DNA of 45,013 nucleotides. Source: Clostridium intestinale DSM 6191. Its GTDB lineage: Bacteria > Bacillota > Clostridia > Clostridiales > Clostridiaceae. The DNA lies in contig NZ_FQXU01000007.1 in the NCBI RefSeq assembly GCF_900130055.1, forward strand, positions 1 through 45,013. Direction: 5' to 3'. Below are positions 41,893 to 45,013 of this stretch, one piece after another. Within the stretch, counting starts at the first letter, position 1. Every line of letters begins with the position of its first letter. The notes under the pieces are model-generated. The model had not been told where the DNA came from. It did not search any database and was given only the letters and a program-made list of their open reading frames with translations. A program made the translations under genes and the position numbers.

Positions 41893-42576
41893 TTAAGACT
41901 TGTTTATATAGTCTTCTGCCGACGTTTCATTTATATATCTTTCATAGGTATTATTTTCATTACCCTTTTTGCTTTTAAAACTAATTTTAAATTTAGCTTT
42001 TTTAATCTTACTAGCTTTCCTAAATATATAGCCTATTATAAATATAATAACTCCAAAAGCCTTTATCATTTTCGGTAGTAATTTTAGTGGTGATTGTGAT
42101 ATATCTTTAGCTGACATTAACTCTTCAGAATAAAGGTTTAATTTTCTATCTATAGATTTTGCTGTATTTAAAATACCTATATTTAATCCAAGGTTTAAAA
42201 TATCTTCTCTAGCATCATCTATAACAAATCCCATATCAAACTCATCTGTTTTTTTCTTAACTAAATCACTATACTCAATATAAAAGTCTAGTGTACTGGA
42301 ATTTTTAACTAAATTAACAATAATATATTTATCTGTGTCCATATTTTTAATTTGATCTTTAAGTGCTTTCTCATAAGCTTTTTCACTTAAATTTTCTGAT
42401 AGCACATACTTAACTTTAACTGAGGTATTAAGTTCAGTTAATTTACTTTGATTTTCTATTTCTACTATTGTTTCGTTAGAGAGTAAATCCACATTATTCT
42501 CTACATGTTCATAGGCAAAAACAGGACTTGCCACGCTAAATAATAAAAAAAATAAAACTAATACAAATTTTTTCAT
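41893..42576 (-). CDS. Secreted/membrane TPM-domain-like protein
   Basis: About 227 residues from ATG 42576 (GGGGGAAATC upstream; the frame extends four codons more). A signal peptide MKKFVLVLFFLLFSVASPVF is likely cut after Ala21. The body (VENNVDLLSNETIVEIENQS; VKVKYVLSENLSEKAYEKAL) resembles TPM domains, which are found in photosystem repair and membrane-protein quality control. A membrane segment near MIKAFGVIIFIIGYIFRKAS is followed by a basic cytosolic tail. Neighbour of the zinc-ribbon gene; joint function unknown. Confidence 0.65.
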   Translation of the reverse strand: MKKFVLVLFFLLFSVASPVFAYEHVENNVDLLSNETIVEIENQSKLTELNTSVKVKYVLSENLSEKAYEKALKDQIKNMDTDKYIIVNLVKNSSTLDFYIEYSDLVKKKTDEFDMGFVIDDAREDILNLGLNIGILNTAKSIDRKLNLYSEELMSAKDISQSPLKLLPKMIKAFGVIIFIIGYIFRKASKIKKAKFKISFKSKKGNENNTYERYINETSAEDYINKS

Positions 42577-42679
42577 GATTTCCCCCATTTACTTTAAAAT
42601 TACGTCTTTACTAATATTATCATAAATAGTTAATTTACTCAAAGTTCTCTTGTAACTGCCCATAAACTGAACAGTAAAA

Positions 42680-42716
42680 AGAACTACTATTATCCTTTTA
42701 GGGTACTAGCAGTTCT
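42680..42716 (-). terminator. Terminator of the nucleotidyltransferase pair
   Basis: Stem AGAACT-A-CTA / TAG-C-AGTTCT with an inner CC/GG. On the minus strand TTTTTAC follows. Ninety bp past the stop at 42806. Confidence 0.65.
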
Positions 42717-42805
42717 AAGTTATTTCCTTACTATGCAATTTACCTATTATAAAAACCTAATCAGCGATGTCAATTTTCTCTATTTTATTTGTTTAGTAAA
42801 TTAAT

Positions 42806-43567
42806 CTACCATAAAGTCTTCATAAAAATATCATTTAGCTTTTGCCATTCAGCATTTCTGTCATCTGTTATGCTATCTACATAAGCTTTTTGATTAACTA
42901 TTTCAGTCTCAATAAACTCCTGGATAACTGGAATTTGAGTGCCTTTTGCCTTTTCATCGCTATTCTTTTTAATTTCAAGTAACTCTATAATTCCATTACG
43001 AAGTTCTATTGGCATATCCAATTTCATAAGATCATCAAATAATACTGGCGGTGGATCTTTAAATTCCTGTATATACTTTCCCGCAAGAACTGGTCTTAAT
43101 GCATAGAAATATTTTTTATATTTTATAAGCTCTTCTTGTAAATACTTCTTATAAGTATTATTAGCTGTACCATAATAATGATATGCAGCTGCTTTAACAG
43201 AAAAGTACTCTCTTACTTCCTCGTATATTTTCTTCCATTGTTCTGTTGTTTTGTATACAATAGGTGAGTTGCTCCATTCAAATAATGTAGCATTTCCTTT
43301 ACGAAACTGTATCAAAGCTTTTTTTAAATCCCATCCGTTAATATCCAAAACTTCATCTAGCTGCCATTCTATAACATCTTTTGATTCATTAAGCCTTAGA
43401 TAATCCTCTTTCCTTCTTACATAGATAAATCGAACATCATAATCGCTATCTGGCGAAGCGAATCCCCATGCACGACTTCCTGATTCTACTGCATGTAGGA
43501 TTTTCACATTCTCTTTCTTTTCAATTTCTAATAACTTTTGTTCTATTTCTTTTTTAATATCTCTCAT
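42806..43567 (-). CDS. Nucleotidyltransferase, YcgL/RlaP-like
   Basis: About 253 residues of the DNA polymerase beta-like nucleotidyltransferase superfamily: ESGSRAWGFASPDSDYDVRF with the GS of the P-loop and the metal ligands of DxD. An all-helical C-terminal half follows (TANNTYKKYLQEELIKYKKY; LRPVLAGKYIQEF), as in YcgL/RlaP proteins. RlaP was named for association with RNA ligases; targets are not known. The start ATG 43567 overlaps the stop of the other nucleotidyltransferase (TGATG), with GGAG 8 nt before, so the pair is translationally coupled. Confidence 0.78.
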   Translation of the reverse strand: MRDIKKEIEQKLLEIEKKENVKILHAVESGSRAWGFASPDSDYDVRFIYVRRKEDYLRLNESKDVIEWQLDEVLDINGWDLKKALIQFRKGNATLFEWSNSPIVYKTTEQWKKIYEEVREYFSVKAAAYHYYGTANNTYKKYLQEELIKYKKYFYALRPVLAGKYIQEFKDPPPVLFDDLMKLDMPIELRNGIIELLEIKKNSDEKAKGTQIPVIQEFIETEIVNQKAYVDSITDDRNAEWQKLNDIFMKTLW

Positions 43568-44589
43568 CAAAAATTCTCCTCAACTACTTTTCTATTAATA
43601 CACTCAACAAATTCTTCAACCTTTTTCATATCAGGATTGTCAGGTAGAATACTCTCTTTAGCTGATTTCTTAAGCCTTGCCTCATAATCTGCAAGTATAT
43701 CATAGAATTCTCCATCAAAAGTTTTATCCTCTTTTTGAAATCCTCCATTTCTTATCTTCATAAGTAATTCTAAATCATTTCTTCTATTTGTATTAATCTC
43801 ACCTTTTTCTAATATATCAAAAGCCATCATAAACAAACGAATTAGATGCATAGCATGCTTATTCAAATGATTATCGTCCTTTTTAGCATTGCGTTTACCT
43901 ATTTTGTCATAATCTCTCACAACATTATGCATGATTGACCACATATTTTCATAATCACGTAGTGGTAAATGCCTGTAATCTGCATCTACAAAAATCTCTG
44001 TATCAAACTCAGAATTTTCAGCCTTATCTATATAAAGACGTATGCTACCTCTATCAAAACTTGTATATCTCCTTTGAAAGTCTTCTAATGCATTTTTAAC
44101 TGAGTTAAGAATATGTTTCTCCTTTTCAGTTTGTGGCATAGAATCTCTAGCTATAGCATTTTGAAGACGTCTAAGTTGAGCACCAGCATATCCACCAAAG
44201 GATTTTACTGCTCTTTTTGAAAGAAATATATTTCTATTATCAAGAAGTTCTTGTCCTAATTTAGTCTTTATTAAATACTGATCCTCATCTAGTCCAAGTA
44301 TTTCACAAGTATTAGGATTACACTCAAGCAATAACTTCACTATCTTATTAAATGAATAAATTACTGTGTCTGTTTTAGCATCTTCATACTGTTCAAATGA
44401 TGTTAATCCTATAAGATCAGATGGCATATTCAACGTAATCCCTCTAAAATCAATATCACTACCCTCATTATTTGTTCCATAAGCATAACTTCCACCTAAT
44501 CCAAGAAGAATAATTCTTTTACCAAGCCTTTCATTATCTCTCAAAAAATCATATTCACTTGTATTCATCAATGCTTTAAAATCTTTCAT
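43567..44589 (-). CDS. Nucleotidyltransferase, RlaP-like, partner of the next gene
   Basis: About 340 residues. The catalytic motif is LLGLGGSYAYGTNNEGSDID with the GS loop and DxD metal ligands. The helical C-terminal part includes SFGGYAGAQLRRLQNAIARD and LNKHAMHLIRLFMMAFDILE, typical of the RlaP-like group. It is first of a two-gene operon. ATG 44589 has GGGTGAT before it; an in-frame ATG four codons up is possible. No RNA ligase, toxin or HEPN partner lies within the window. Confidence 0.75.
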   Translation of the reverse strand: MKDFKALMNTSEYDFLRDNERLGKRIILLGLGGSYAYGTNNEGSDIDFRGITLNMPSDLIGLTSFEQYEDAKTDTVIYSFNKIVKLLLECNPNTCEILGLDEDQYLIKTKLGQELLDNRNIFLSKRAVKSFGGYAGAQLRRLQNAIARDSMPQTEKEKHILNSVKNALEDFQRRYTSFDRGSIRLYIDKAENSEFDTEIFVDADYRHLPLRDYENMWSIMHNVVRDYDKIGKRNAKKDDNHLNKHAMHLIRLFMMAFDILEKGEINTNRRNDLELLMKIRNGGFQKEDKTFDGEFYDILADYEARLKKSAKESILPDNPDMKKVEEFVECINRKVVEENF

Positions 44590-44702
44590 TCTATCACCCA
44601 TATCATTAAAATACTTTCCTGTATATTATCCTTACTCCTAATTATCTCTTTCCTATATCTATCTACTTAATCTAAATCCAAACCTTTATAGTTCATGAAA
44701 TG

Positions 44703-44865
44703 ACTTGATGAAGCTTGAGAAGAAGCTTCTACAATAGTAAGGTGCTTAATTAATTATAATCTTACTAACTTAATCAAATTTTGTAAATATATTCAAAGCC
44801 TGCTACAAATCAGCAGTTAAAAAGATTAGATTAAAGCTGAGGAACGCTTCTACAGAATAATTGTG
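44703..44865 (+). repeat. Structured dispersed repeat, copy B
   Basis: Part of the gene-free end 44602-45013. Hairpin GAAGCTT-GAGAAG-AAGCTTC (44710-44729) followed by TACA, a hairpin CTGCT/AGCAG (44800-44816), TTAAAAAGATTAGATTAAAG, and a hairpin AAGC-TGAGGAAC-GCTT (44834-44849) followed by CTACAGAATA. The order and motifs match copy A, with about 60 extra AT-rich bases in the middle. Confidence 0.6.
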
Positions 44866-44925
44866 TACATATTTTCTTCTCCACTTCACTATGAATTTCC
44901 TTCTCTACTTCTCTACTTCTCTACA

Positions 44926-45013
44926 GCTTTTCTACTTTATGGTTTTTCTACTTTATGGTTTTTCTACTTTATGGTTTTTCTACTTTATGGTTTTTCTACT
45001 TTATGGTTTTTCT
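44926..45013 (+). repeat. 16-bp tandem repeat array, open to the window edge
   Basis: The unit GGTTTTTCTACTTTAT occurs in four identical copies (44941-45004), one diverged copy before (44926-44940) and a partial copy at the edge. Just upstream TTCTCTAC occurs three times. All share a TTCTAC core with the dispersed repeats. The array has no spacers. Confidence 0.85.

Noticed and set aside
44926-45013. Possible CRISPR array
   Set aside because: The 16-bp units are directly adjacent with no spacers, and no cas gene is in view.
1-45013. tRNA, rRNA, riboswitch or T-box elements
   Set aside because: Intergenic regions were read on both strands; no cloverleaf, no anti-terminator leader and no known aptamer core was recognised by eye.

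Overview
The window is low-G+C DNA with clostridial-type Shine-Dalgarno sequences (GGAGG/GGGG), frequent TTG/GTG starts and many orphan regulators. It reads as a chromosomal segment of a Clostridium-like Firmicute. The genus assignment is an inference from gene style only. No rRNA or tRNA gene was seen. Most genes lie on the minus strand; the plus-strand exceptions are helD plus an ACP-like gene, an SDR oxidoreductase and one histidine kinase.

Layout from left to right. (a) 1-290: left end of an IS200/IS605-type element, cut by the window edge. (b) 346-5153: a heterodimeric ABC transporter of the YbtPQ/IrtAB type with an AraC regulator and two near-consensus Fur boxes, probably for iron or siderophore handling. 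(c) 5278-7078: a membrane-anchored NlpC/P60-like protein and the first of three orphan sugar-binding-protein-like genes. (d) 7244-10756: a sucrose operon (fructokinase, sucrose phosphorylase, LacI repressor) with a promoter/operator but no transporter. (e) 10893-17365: a lower mevalonate pathway operon (fni, mvaK1, mvaD, mvaK2) with a TctA-like permease and an 88-residue membrane protein embedded in it, and possibly a GNAT gene at its end. Its promoter overlaps a palindrome that fits the Fur consensus with one mismatch. (f) 17505-21350: DUF2809 protein, CutC, HelD and a degenerate acyl carrier protein. (g) 21412-27231: an orphan histidine kinase, an aldose-epimerase relative, two more orphan sugar-binding-like paralogs and a MORN protein. 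(h) 27250-32909: a fructose-family PTS operon with two class II aldolases and a PRD regulator that carries the only EIIA domain. (i) 33128-38252: APH-like kinase, AraC regulator divergent from an SDR gene, a group II intron relic, and an FMN alpha-hydroxy-acid oxidase with an RpiR regulator. (j) 38330-45013: a soluble PAS histidine kinase flanked by an intact small gene and a relic of it, a zinc-ribbon/TPM membrane pair, two RlaP/YcgL-like nucleotidyltransferases, structured dispersed repeats and a 16-bp tandem array running off the end.

The most interesting system is region (e). Mevalonate kinase, phosphomevalonate kinase, diphosphomevalonate decarboxylase and type 2 IPP isomerase are all present. 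HMG-CoA synthase and reductase are absent here, and a carboxylate-type permease sits inside the operon. With a Fur-like operator on the promoter, this suggests an iron-responsive route that takes up mevalonate and makes isoprenoids without the Fe-S enzymes IspG and IspH of the MEP pathway. That model is inference; the gene content, operon spacing and operator are visible.

The second interesting set is the three signal-peptide-less sugar-binding-like paralogs, which share a hexamer pair with exactly 17-bp spacing upstream of each gene. The third is a family of short structured repeats whose stems show compensating base changes.
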